In this document: in pieces, positions 1 through 6,258 of the stretch
Layout of the letters: the number at the start of each line of letters is the position of its first letter
How positions within the stretch are numbered: position 1 is the first letter of the stretch
Source of the DNA: Firmicutes bacterium UBA1393
Lineage (GTDB): Bacteria; Bacillota; DTU025
DNA length: 16,352 bases
Assembly (NCBI GenBank): GCA_002305255.1
Contig: DBQN01000085.1
Span: 20,907 to 37,258 of the forward strand
Direction: 5' to 3'
Notes under the pieces: model-generated
What the model was told of the DNA's origin: nothing
Database searches by the model: none
What the model saw: only the letters and a program-made list of their open reading frames with translations
Translations under genes and position numbers: made by a program

Positions 1-608
1 CTTGACCTGGTCATACGCGCAATGAGCGCACTCTGCTGAAACCCGAGGGCAAGGGCTGGCAGGATCAGGCGATGCAGCCATGGCCAGAAGCCCTCATTCA
101 ACGCTACGTAGCCGCCGGTGGGGAAGATCCCGAACTGAACGCTGAACACAAGCATGAGAAGCAATCCGATCCAGAAGCTCGGGAACGACACGCCGACCAG
201 CGACACACTCATCAATATCTGATCATACACTGTATTCTGGCGCACTGCGGCAGCTATCCCAAGGGGCACTCCGATCAGCACCGCCAGCACAAGGGCGAGC
301 ACCGATAGCTCAAGGGTAGCCGGGAAACGCTGCAAGATCGCTTGAGTGACGCTCATATTCAGGAAGTAGGAACGTCCGAGATCGCCTCTGACCGCCTTGC
401 CCGCCCACAGCATGAACTGGGTGATGAGCGGCTGGTCGAGGCCCATCTCCTTGCGCATCATCTCCAGCTGTTGGGGCGTCGCGTCAGAGCCTAACATCAC
501 CATGGCCGGGTCGCCCGGAACCATGTGAATCAGTAGGAACGCGAACACTCCCACGAGCACAACCGTGGGGATCATCCCGACAAGACGCCTTATGACATAA
601 CGCCACAC
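1..608 (-). CDS. DppB/OppB-type ABC transporter permease, partial (C-terminus beyond window)
   Basis: This is the first inner-membrane permease of a dipeptide/oligopeptide-type importer. About 202 residues are visible and the gene runs off the left edge. The translation starts MWRYVIRRLVGMIPTVVLVG, followed by a hydrophobic first segment, the motif HMVPGDPA near residue 30 and GDLGRSYF near residue 80. These are standard for the DppB family (binding-protein-dependent transport inner membrane component). Further membrane segments follow around residues 100-125 and 135-160. The EAA loop lies beyond the edge. The start is a GTG at 608, with AAGGTGGT about 11 bases upstream; no better in-frame ATG fits the family N-terminus. 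It lies downstream of the family-5 binding protein gene in the same direction, so the two should form one importer. A DppC partner is expected to the left. Substrate unknown. Confidence 0.9.
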   Translation of the reverse strand, partial: MWRYVIRRLVGMIPTVVLVGVFAFLLIHMVPGDPAMVMLGSDATPQQLEMMRKEMGLDQPLITQFMLWAGKAVRGDLGRSYFLNMSVTQAILQRFPATLELSVLALVLAVLIGVPLGIAAAVRQNTVYDQILMSVSLVGVSFPSFWIGLLLMLVFSVQFGIFPTGGYVALNEGFWPWLHRLILPALALGFQQSALIARMTRS

Positions 609-634
609 GGATACAGGTCACCACCTTGCCCAAT

Positions 635-666
635 GGGAGGCGCCTGAGCATGGCTCGGCGCCTCCC
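635..666 (-). promoter_or_regulatory. Intercistronic hairpin between binding protein and permease genes
   Basis: A perfect 10-bp inverted repeat (GGGAGGCGCC and GGCGCCTCCC, 635-644 and 657-666) continues inward as GAGC/GCTC with one bulged base and a 3-base loop. No T-run follows on either strand, so it is not a classical intrinsic terminator. Its place between a binding protein gene and the downstream permease gene suits an mRNA-stabilising or partly terminating hairpin that lets the binding protein be made in excess. That role is inferred from position. Confidence 0.65.
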
Positions 667-695
667 TGCGGTTCACTTGACTGCTATTAGAGACT

Positions 696-2228
696 CTACT
701 TGTCGAGCCACACGTTCCAGAAGTAGGGCATGACCCAGAACTTGAAGTCCTTCACGTGCGAGCGGAGACCCTCATACATGTTCAGGTCGAAGAGCTTCAG
801 CATTGCGGCCTCATCGTACACCTTCTGCTGAGCCTTCTCGTAAAGGGCGCGCCTGGCCGTGGGATCTGACAGTCTCTTGGCCTCGTTCAGGATTGCCTCC
901 ATCTCGGGGTTGTCGTATCCAAAGAACGTTGTGCTCTTGTAGTAGTAGAAGTCGTTCGCGGTCGGGTCGAACCTGGTGGAGTGAGACGAGAAGAACAGGT
1001 CCCACTTCTTCAGGTCAGCCCTGACTGCGAGGGCGCCGGGCCAGTCGTACACTTCGAGCTTGATGTTCATGCCGATCGCCTTGAGCTGCTGAAGCACGAC
1101 GAGCGCGGCCTTGTACATGTACGCGTAGTCGGTGTTGGTGACCAGGATGATCTGCTCACCGTTGTAGCCGGCTTCCTTCAGCAGAGCCTTGGCTCTGGCG
1201 ACATCGTGCTGGTTGTACGACTCCTTGCCAGCGTCAGAGTGCCAGAACTGCTCGAGGAAGTAGAACCCGGGATCCACGCGACCTGCGCCCTCTCCAGCCA
1301 CCAGGGCGATCTCATCCATGTTCAGTGCGAGCTGCACTGCCTTGCGCATGCGAAGGTCGCTGAACTGACGGGTGAAGTTGAAGTACAGGGTCACGTAGGT
1401 GTAAGGAGCGAGCTGGTCGATTACTAGATCGTTGCGCTTCTCAAGGCGCGGAACGCTCGTAGCGGGAACGTCTTCGATGAAGTCGTACTCGCCTCTCTCA
1501 AGGCCTGCAACGCGGGCACCGGGCTCGGGCACCGGTATGAAGAGAAGCTCGTCGACGAGCGCGGCGCGCTTGCCGGCAAATCCGCTGGCCGGCGTGTCAA
1601 GGGGCTTGTAGCCATCGTACTTCACGAGCTTGATGTGGCGATCGGGAATCCATTCCACGAACTTGAACGGGCCGGTACCTATGGGCTGCAGCTGGTTAAT
1701 GGGGACATCCTTGAACTCGGCAGGGATGATCGCCAGCTGGCACATGGGGTTAGCCAGCGCCGCGAGGAAGGCGCCGGACTCGGTCGTCAGTGTCAGGCGG
1801 ATCGTAGTGGCGTTCACTACTTCGATGTTCGACACGATGTCGAGCTCCTGACGGCGCGCTGCTCCGGCCTTGAACCTCTCGATCGAAGCCTTGACGTCAG
1901 TCGCAGTGACGTCCTTGCCATTGTGGAACTTCAGGCCCTTTCTCAGGTAGAAGGTGTACACCTTGCCGTCCTTGCTGATTTCCCATCTCTCAGCTATCTG
2001 CGGTGATACCTTGAAGTTCTCATCGAATGTCACCAGGCTCTCAAAGATGTGCAGTCCGACCTGCCTGGTGGCCACGTGGGTGTTGGCCATGGGGTCGAGG
2101 CTCGGCGGGGTGGTGCTCATGGCTACCCTCAGGGTTCCGCCGGTCTTCGGGGTTGCCTGCGCCGATGATACTACGCCCACCGGCAACAGCGCGAGAATCA
2201 GGGCTAGAACTAACCAGGTCTTCTTCAT
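696..2228 (-). CDS. Extracellular solute-binding protein family 5 (DppA/OppA-like)
   Basis: This is the substrate-capturing component of a Dpp/Opp-type ABC importer, 510 residues, the usual length of the family. It begins MKKTWLVLALILALL and a signal peptidase I site follows SSAQA. There is no cysteine in a lipobox, so it should be a free periplasmic protein. The mature part opens with GGTLRVAMSTTPPSLDP and contains GLHIFESLVTFDENF, LRKGLKFHNGKDVTATDV and IGTGPFKF, all family-5 landmarks. An upstream in-frame start at 2270 would overlap the creatininase gene; 2228 is preferred because AAGGAGGA sits 7 bases before it and the encoded N-terminus is then a clean signal peptide. It follows the creatininase gene by 19 bp and precedes a DppB-type permease. 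Family 5 also includes nickel, oligosaccharide and glutathione binders, so the ligand cannot be read from sequence. Confidence 0.95.
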   Translation of the reverse strand: MKKTWLVLALILALLPVGVVSSAQATPKTGGTLRVAMSTTPPSLDPMANTHVATRQVGLHIFESLVTFDENFKVSPQIAERWEISKDGKVYTFYLRKGLKFHNGKDVTATDVKASIERFKAGAARRQELDIVSNIEVVNATTIRLTLTTESGAFLAALANPMCQLAIIPAEFKDVPINQLQPIGTGPFKFVEWIPDRHIKLVKYDGYKPLDTPASGFAGKRAALVDELLFIPVPEPGARVAGLERGEYDFIEDVPATSVPRLEKRNDLVIDQLAPYTYVTLYFNFTRQFSDLRMRKAVQLALNMDEIALVAGEGAGRVDPGFYFLEQFWHSDAGKESYNQHDVARAKALLKEAGYNGEQIILVTNTDYAYMYKAALVVLQQLKAIGMNIKLEVYDWPGALAVRADLKKWDLFFSSHSTRFDPTANDFYYYKSTTFFGYDNPEMEAILNEAKRLSDPTARRALYEKAQQKVYDEAAMLKLFDLNMYEGLRSHVKDFKFWVMPYFWNVWLDK

Positions 2229-2235
2229 GGGTCCG

Positions 2236-2243
2236 TCCTCCTT
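2236..2243 (-). promoter_or_regulatory. Strong ribosome binding site fixing the binding protein start
   Basis: AAGGAGGA on the minus strand is 7 bases from the ATG at 2228 and lies entirely in the 19-bp gap after the creatininase stop codon. It decides the start at 2228 over the upstream in-frame ATG at 2270. Confidence 0.85.
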
Positions 2244-2247
2244 CTTT

Positions 2248-3081
2248 CTAGTGTATTTCCGTCGTGGCATGGGTAATGTCGATTTCGGCGACGACCTCGA
2301 TCTTCCGCTCCTTGAACTCCCTGAGGAACTGTGCGAGTGTGTTCACTATGATCTCAAAGAACACCTTACCCTTCTCAGCTGTAGCGAGGGTCCCATCGCC
2401 TACAGCCCCGGTGCGAGTGATGTGGCGGCTCAGATCTGCGCACGCAACACCCCTTCCCCCTCGGGTCATGTCTCTGAAGTAGAAATCGGACTTAGGTTGA
2501 CTTATGTCGCACACAGCTCGCGACATGTCGACATTGTCAGGATCCAGATGGAGCATGAGCGATGTCTCGAGCTCACACGCGTGCGACATACCGCCTGTGG
2601 CCTTCGCCTCGCGCAATGCCTCGATTTCGCGGGCAGCCATCTTCATCGGGCTGGCTATGGCGACGAGGACGTCGGGATGCCTGTTCATGACCTCTCTCGA
2701 CACGAGATCAAGCACACTGAAGTTACTTCCGTGGGTAGATACGAACACGACTTTCTTGCAGCCGTGGTGCACGAGGCTGGTTGCGAGGTCTACACCGAAG
2801 TCAATGAGGGTGGACGCCCTCAGCGTCATAGTGCCGGGGAAGTCCATATTGTGCATGGTATACCCATAGTGAACTGACGGGCACATGACGACATCCATCT
2901 CGTCTGCTACCAGGTCAGCCACTGCGTAGGCGGCTCTATCAGCTATAACGTTATCTGTTGACATAGGCAGGTGATGACCGTGCTGCTCGTGACTGCCGAT
3001 GGGAATGAGCGCGATCACGTTCTCCCTGGCAAACAGATCCCGTGCCTGAAGCCAGCTCATGTTCTGTAATAGATACTTCAC
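2248..3081 (-). CDS. Creatininase-family amidohydrolase
   Basis: A 277-residue metal-dependent amidohydrolase of the creatininase family, which hydrolyses cyclic or linear amide bonds (creatinine, formamides of flavin precursors, peptide trimming in mycofactocin maturation). The N-terminal block LIPIGSHEQHGHHLPMSTD gives the expected ligands E32, H34 and D43. FPGT (81-84), STHGSN with H117, and SHACELETS (166-174) are the other family signatures. Creatininase itself has HYE where this protein has HGS at 117-119. That places it with the broader family, so it should not be called creatininase. The start is GTG at 3081 with AGGAGAGG about 9 bases upstream. It sits between ridA and the binding protein gene, with short gaps, in one operon. 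Cytoplasmic and probably acting on the imported compound. The exact substrate is unknown. Confidence 0.9.
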   Translation of the reverse strand: MKYLLQNMSWLQARDLFARENVIALIPIGSHEQHGHHLPMSTDNVIADRAAYAVADLVADEMDVVMCPSVHYGYTMHNMDFPGTMTLRASTLIDFGVDLATSLVHHGCKKVVFVSTHGSNFSVLDLVSREVMNRHPDVLVAIASPMKMAAREIEALREAKATGGMSHACELETSLMLHLDPDNVDMSRAVCDISQPKSDFYFRDMTRGGRGVACADLSRHITRTGAVGDGTLATAEKGKVFFEIIVNTLAQFLREFKERKIEVVAEIDITHATTEIH

Positions 3082-3130
3082 CTCAACACGCCTCTCCTCT
3101 TGACAACATGTGGCACTTTGAAGACGGATC

Positions 3131-3511
3131 CTACTCCCGGGCGACAGCTATGACATCCAGCTCGACGCACATTCCGTCCTCGAAAGCTCCGGCCGGCAGA
3201 GTTGTTCGAGACGGCTTTGCGGCATCATTCGTGAACCTTCGGTTGTAGGCTTCATTGAACAACGCCCATTTGCTCATGTCGTCGATATAGGCCGTGACCT
3301 TCACCACATCATCGAGCGAGCCGTTGATTGACTGGAGATACTTCTCCAGCTTGGCAATGGTGTAATCGGTCTGTGCGGCGATGTCGCCGGGGGCGTGGAT
3401 GGTTCCCGGTTTCTCCAGCGACTTCGGATCCAGCCCGGAGAAGAACAACAATGATCCTACTTGCGTTGCGACTGGTGGGCCGCCTTGCCTCGGCCCGATC
3501 AACTTCTTCAA
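3131..3511 (-). CDS. RidA (YjgF/YER057c/UK114) family protein
   Basis: A small trimeric-fold protein whose characterised members hydrolyse reactive enamine/imine intermediates released by PLP enzymes. The sequence carries the family core: LLFFSGLDP, SINGSLDDVVKVTAYI, NEAYNRRF, and the C-terminal PSRTTLPAG...CVELDVIAVA. R102 and E117 (counting from the chosen start) correspond to the catalytic Arg105 and Glu120 of archetypal RidA, so imine deaminase activity is plausible. Start choice is uncertain. A TTG at 3511, preceded by GGGGGGA at 7 bases, gives 126 residues (normal length, MKKLIGPRQG). A GTG at 3568 would add 19 residues without family similarity and has no clear ribosome site. It lies between an M20 hydrolase and the creatininase-type gene, which suggests an imine or enamine arises in this pathway. 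Confidence 0.85.
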   Translation of the reverse strand: MKKLIGPRQGGPPVATQVGSLLFFSGLDPKSLEKPGTIHAPGDIAAQTDYTIAKLEKYLQSINGSLDDVVKVTAYIDDMSKWALFNEAYNRRFTNDAAKPSRTTLPAGAFEDGMCVELDVIAVARE

Positions 3512-3583
3512 CTGGCAATCCCCCCATGGTGTAGTTGGATCGACGGCGGCACTGCGCCAGACGCCCACTGCGGATGGGTGCGA

Positions 3584-4729
3584 CTACGCTCTGAACCACC
3601 GACGCGCGATATCTTCATACAGGCATGCGGCGGCCTCCAACTGGTTCACATCCACCCACTCGTTCGCCTTGTGGGCCATGTCAAGGGGTCCGGGGCCGAT
3701 GACGACAGTAGGTATGTGAGCTCCGTTGACCAGGAAGGTCATGTCGCAGCTTGCCTTGAAGCCAGTCGGACACGCCCTGGAGTCCACCTGGTCGCCGAGG
3801 GCCGCAGTGCATACTCTCACGATCTCCTCGTCAGCCTCCACCTTCGCCGGCGGCAGGCACCTCACCCTTCTCAGCCGGAACTTGATGCCATGCCGGGCAG
3901 CCTCGTCGGTTAGAGCCTCCTCGATCTCCTGCCAGGCCGCCTGCTCCGTCTCGCACGGTATCAGCCGCCTGTCGATGGAGATCACGCATTCATCTGGGAT
4001 CACGTTGAGAGCCACCCCACCCCTTATGGTGGTGACGCTCAGCGTGGCATGCGAACATAGCGGATCCACTCGCTTCTCGATCTGACGCGAGAGCTCTTTC
4101 AATCGCATGATCAGCGGAGCCATGGCATCGATGGCGTTCACACCTTGCTCGGGTTCGCTCGCATGAGCGAGGACCCCCTGGGTGATCACCTCGAGGCGAA
4201 GCGCTCCCTTGTGAGCTATCACCGGTTGCAGATCGGTACATTCACCTATCACCGCCGCGTCGGCGGTGAAGCCCTTCTCAACTAGAAGCTGAGTGCCGGT
4301 GCCTCCCCTCTCCTCGCCGCCAACGGCGGCCAGAATGAGCCTACCTTGGTTCTGCCATGAACCGTCGCGCAGCAGAGACTCGAAGGCCACCAACATCGCC
4401 GCCAGCGAACCCTTATCATCACAGGCGCCGCGCCCGTATATGCGACCATCCCGTTCGACGGGATCGAGAGGATCAGTATCCCAGTTGCTCAAGTCGCCGA
4501 GGGCAACTGTATCAGTGTGAGCATTGAACATGAGCGACCGCTCGCCAGAACCTACCTCGGCGACCAGGGTCAACGGCTTGCCGTCCTTCTCGAGCACGGT
4601 ACATGATACTCCCTGCCCGGCCAGTCTCTTCTCCAGATACTCCACTATGGCAGTCTCGTCACTGTCGCAAGACCGGATCCTGATGAGGTCATTCAGGATC
4701 CCAACAGCACGTCTGATTGAATCGGCCAT
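3584..4729 (-). CDS. M20 family metallohydrolase (ArgE/DapE type)
   Basis: A 381-residue di-zinc amidohydrolase/peptidase of the ArgE/DapE/CPG2 group, cleaving N-acyl or peptide amide bonds in the cytoplasm. All metal-site motifs are present: HTD (H71, D73), GRGACDDKG (D104), GGEERGG (E139 as general base, E140), GE at E163, and MAHKANEW with H353. The central dimerisation (lid) domain runs from about 178 to 290. The ATG at 4729 has AAGGAGA 7 bases upstream. It is the first gene of a minus-strand operon with ridA, creatininase-type, binding protein and dppB, and a sigma-54-type promoter lies about 60 bp upstream. It is a paralogue of the hydrolase at 6257-7441. Residues alone do not separate deacetylase, desuccinylase, carboxypeptidase or carbamoylase activity. 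Confidence 0.92.
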   Translation of the reverse strand: MADSIRRAVGILNDLIRIRSCDSDETAIVEYLEKRLAGQGVSCTVLEKDGKPLTLVAEVGSGERSLMFNAHTDTVALGDLSNWDTDPLDPVERDGRIYGRGACDDKGSLAAMLVAFESLLRDGSWQNQGRLILAAVGGEERGGTGTQLLVEKGFTADAAVIGECTDLQPVIAHKGALRLEVITQGVLAHASEPEQGVNAIDAMAPLIMRLKELSRQIEKRVDPLCSHATLSVTTIRGGVALNVIPDECVISIDRRLIPCETEQAAWQEIEEALTDEAARHGIKFRLRRVRCLPPAKVEADEEIVRVCTAALGDQVDSRACPTGFKASCDMTFLVNGAHIPTVVIGPGPLDMAHKANEWVDVNQLEAAACLYEDIARRWFRA

Positions 4730-4788
4730 GTATTCGTCTCCTTAACAAGTACGGATCTCATCGGTCACTCTCTGATATCACTAGTAGA

Positions 4789-4804
4789 TGCAATTCAGAT
4801 GCCA
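4789..4804 (-). promoter_or_regulatory. Putative sigma-54 (-24/-12) promoter for the M20-RidA-creatininase-Dpp operon
   Basis: On the minus strand the sequence reads CTGGCATCTGAATTGCAT, matching TGGCA-N6-TTGCA. The -24 GG (complement of 4802-4803) and the -12 GC (complement of 4790-4791) are separated by exactly 10 bp. Transcription would start near 4778, giving a leader of about 50 bases before the ATG at 4729, which includes its AAGGAGA ribosome site. Spacing and both core dinucleotides are seen; activity is inferred. Confidence 0.75.
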
Positions 4805-4875
4805 GCGCGCGATCGTCAGCTCAACCGCCTTATCGGGCAAGTTCACGCAGTTGCAGCCGGCGCTCGGACGGGCGA

Positions 4876-4897
4876 TGTTGCATATTGTCGCGCAACA
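4876..4897. promoter_or_regulatory. Inverted repeat, candidate enhancer (upstream activator) site
   Basis: TGTTGC-N10-GCAACA, a 22-bp dyad centred near 4886. Its centre lies about 85 bp upstream of the minus-strand -24 element and about 136 bp upstream of the plus-strand one, a normal distance for activators of sigma-54 promoters. A related GCAA-N10-TTGC arrangement at 4837-4854 may be a second site. No matching activator gene is in the window. Confidence 0.5.
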
Positions 4898-5021
4898 AGG
4901 CTCAAAACGAAGCATTGGGTATCACATTGCACGCGCAGTTCGCGCTCTAGCGGGGGAGTTTGCGGGGGTAGTCCGCGTTGGCACGCTGCCTCGAATCCCT
5001 AGGCGGCGACATTTCTGCCAC

Positions 5022-5037
5022 TGGCACACGAATTGCA
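5022..5037 (+). promoter_or_regulatory. Putative sigma-54 (-24/-12) promoter for pdxA
   Basis: CTGGCACACGAATTGCAC contains TGGCAC-N5-TTGCA, an excellent match to the sigma-54 consensus. The GG (5023-5024) and GC (5035-5036) are separated by exactly 10 bp. A start near 5048 would give a leader of about 40 bases to the ATG at 5089, carrying the AAAGAGGT ribosome site. Confidence 0.8.
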
Positions 5038-5088
5038 CTTCAAATGTGCTCGGATCAGAAACCTGAACACAGAAAGAGGTACATCCTA

Positions 5089-6126
5089 ATGCATCAGAAA
5101 CCGATCATAGCCATAACCATGGGAGACCCTGCTGGTATTGGCGCTGAGATAGCTGTGAAGGCCCTTAGCGACCCGAGCATGTATGCGATATGCAGGCCGA
5201 TGATCATCGGTGATCTAGACTGCGTTGCAGATGCCGTGGGATTCACGCGCAGCCACGTTGCTCTGAACAGAATCAGCGAACCGGAAGAGGCAGTGTGCAC
5301 GTTCGGAACCATCGACGTGCTGGATCTGGGCAATGTGGCGCCCGGAGAGATCGAGTATGGGAGAGTGTCGGCCAAGGCGGGCCACGCAGCGTACGAGTAC
5401 ATCGAACGCGGGATCAGGCTGGCGCTGGCCGGTCGCGTGGGTGCAGTGGTGACGGGCCCGATTCACAAAGAAGCGCTCAACCTGGGAGGGCATCACTACT
5501 CCGGGCATACGGAGATCTTTGCTGACCTCACTTCCACCAGGAACTACGCCATGATGCTGGCAGATGGCGACTTCCGCGTGGTGCATGTGTCCACTCACGT
5601 GTCGCTGCGCGAGGCTTGTGACAGGGTCAAGAAAGAGCGTGTGGGCGTCGTCATCGAGCTCACCCACACCGCCTTAAAGCAACTGGGCATCGAGAACCCC
5701 AGAATAGCGGTGGCAGGCCTCAACCCTCACGCCGGCGAGGCCGGCCTGTTCGGAAGAGAAGAGATCGACGAGATAGCCCCTGCCATAGAAAAGGCCAGGT
5801 CAGAGGGGCTCTGCGTTGACGGCCCCGTTCCGCCCGACACCGTGTTCGCCAAGGCGCGAAGCGGGCAGTACGACGCGGCCATCGCGATGTACCATGATCA
5901 GGGTCATATCCCCATGAAGACAGTGGGGTTCAACCTAGACGCCGCCACAGGCAAGTGGACCGCCGTCAGCGGCGTCAACGTGACTCTTGGCCTTCCGATA
6001 ATCCGAGTGTCAGTGGATCACGGAACCGCCTTCGATCAGGCCGGCAAGGGAACAGCGAATCCCCAAAGCCTTGAGCAGGCCATCGAGCTGGCGGCACAGT
6101 TCGCCGCAGGGAAGGCGGCTCAGTAG
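5089..6126 (+). CDS. PdxA-family dehydrogenase (4-hydroxythreonine-4-phosphate / 4-phospho-threonate dehydrogenase)
   Basis: A 345-residue NAD(P)-dependent, metal-requiring oxidative decarboxylase of the PdxA family. The N-terminus ITMGDPAGIGAEIAVKAL is diagnostic. The substrate pair GHT (H140, T141) and the three metal-binding histidines H170 (VSTHVSL), H214 (NPHAGE) and H269 (YHDQGH) align with E. coli PdxA H166, H211 and H266. The C-terminus has VNVTLGLP and DHGTAFDQAG. The ATG at 5089 is chosen over an in-frame ATG at 4978 because it gives the family N-terminus, has AAAGAGGT 8 bases upstream, and the longer form would cross the promoter. It is a lone gene, divergent from the M20/RidA operon under an apparent matching sigma-54 promoter. 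With no other vitamin B6 gene near, a catabolic PdxA2-like role is at least as likely as pyridoxine synthesis. Confidence 0.92.
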   Translation: MHQKPIIAITMGDPAGIGAEIAVKALSDPSMYAICRPMIIGDLDCVADAVGFTRSHVALNRISEPEEAVCTFGTIDVLDLGNVAPGEIEYGRVSAKAGHAAYEYIERGIRLALAGRVGAVVTGPIHKEALNLGGHHYSGHTEIFADLTSTRNYAMMLADGDFRVVHVSTHVSLREACDRVKKERVGVVIELTHTALKQLGIENPRIAVAGLNPHAGEAGLFGREEIDEIAPAIEKARSEGLCVDGPVPPDTVFAKARSGQYDAAIAMYHDQGHIPMKTVGFNLDAATGKWTAVSGVNVTLGLPIIRVSVDHGTAFDQAGKGTANPQSLEQAIELAAQFAAGKAAQ

Positions 6127-6170
6127 CAGCGCACTACGCCGAGGTAATCGTGGGCGCGGGCTGAGGGTGC

Positions 6171-6258
6171 GGGGCGAGTCGCCGTAAGGCGATCGGCCGC
6201 GCGCCCCATAGCCCCGTGGCCCCATGGCTCGGGGCGAGTGATTGCGGTAAAGCCGATC
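6171..6258. repeat. Imperfect direct repeat with hairpins between convergent genes
   Basis: The 130-bp spacer between the convergent pdxA and M20 genes contains GGGGCGAGT twice (6171-6179 and 6231-6239). Each copy is followed by a similar GC-GTAA-GC-GATC segment, making an imperfect repeat of about 25 bp; the second copy runs into the M20 stop codon. Hairpins include TCGCC-GTAA-GGCGA (6179-6192) and GCCCCG/CGGGGC (6211-6216 with 6230-6235). No T-run follows, so a terminator role for the two converging transcripts is only suggested. Confidence 0.5.

Larger units (their letters stand above)
4730..5088. other. Divergent control region between the M20/RidA/Dpp operon and pdxA
   Basis: A 359-bp non-coding region between divergent genes. 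It holds two outward-facing sigma-54-type promoters (4789-4804 minus, 5022-5037 plus), about 217 bp apart. Between them are TTGC/GCAA inverted repeats: GCAA-N10-TTGC at 4837-4854 and TGTTGC-N10-GCAACA at 4876-4897. A further TTGCA lies at 4927-4931. I see no credible small gene: the in-frame upstream extension of pdxA from 4978 has no homology-like features and passes through the promoter. Confidence 0.8.

Noticed and set aside
72..308. Plus-strand 78-codon frame at the left edge
   Set aside because: The minus strand here encodes the DppB-type permease continuously from 608 to the window edge; the plus frame has no ribosome site or recognisable features.
1954..2877. Plus-strand open frame (307 codons) across the binding protein and creatininase genes
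   Set aside because: It crosses two well-supported minus-strand genes and their junction, shows no family motif and has no plausible start signal.
2248..3081. Naming the gene creatininase proper
   Set aside because: The HYE motif of true creatininase is HGS here and no creatine pathway gene is nearby, so only the family name is justified.
4978..5088. N-terminal extension of pdxA from an ATG at 4978
   Set aside because: The added 37 residues have no family similarity, the frame would run through the sigma-54 promoter, and 5089 has a proper ribosome site and the diagnostic PdxA N-terminus.
6127..6256. Intrinsic bidirectional terminator between pdxA and the M20 gene
   Set aside because: Hairpins are present but there is no T-run on either strand, so it is listed only as repeats with hairpins.
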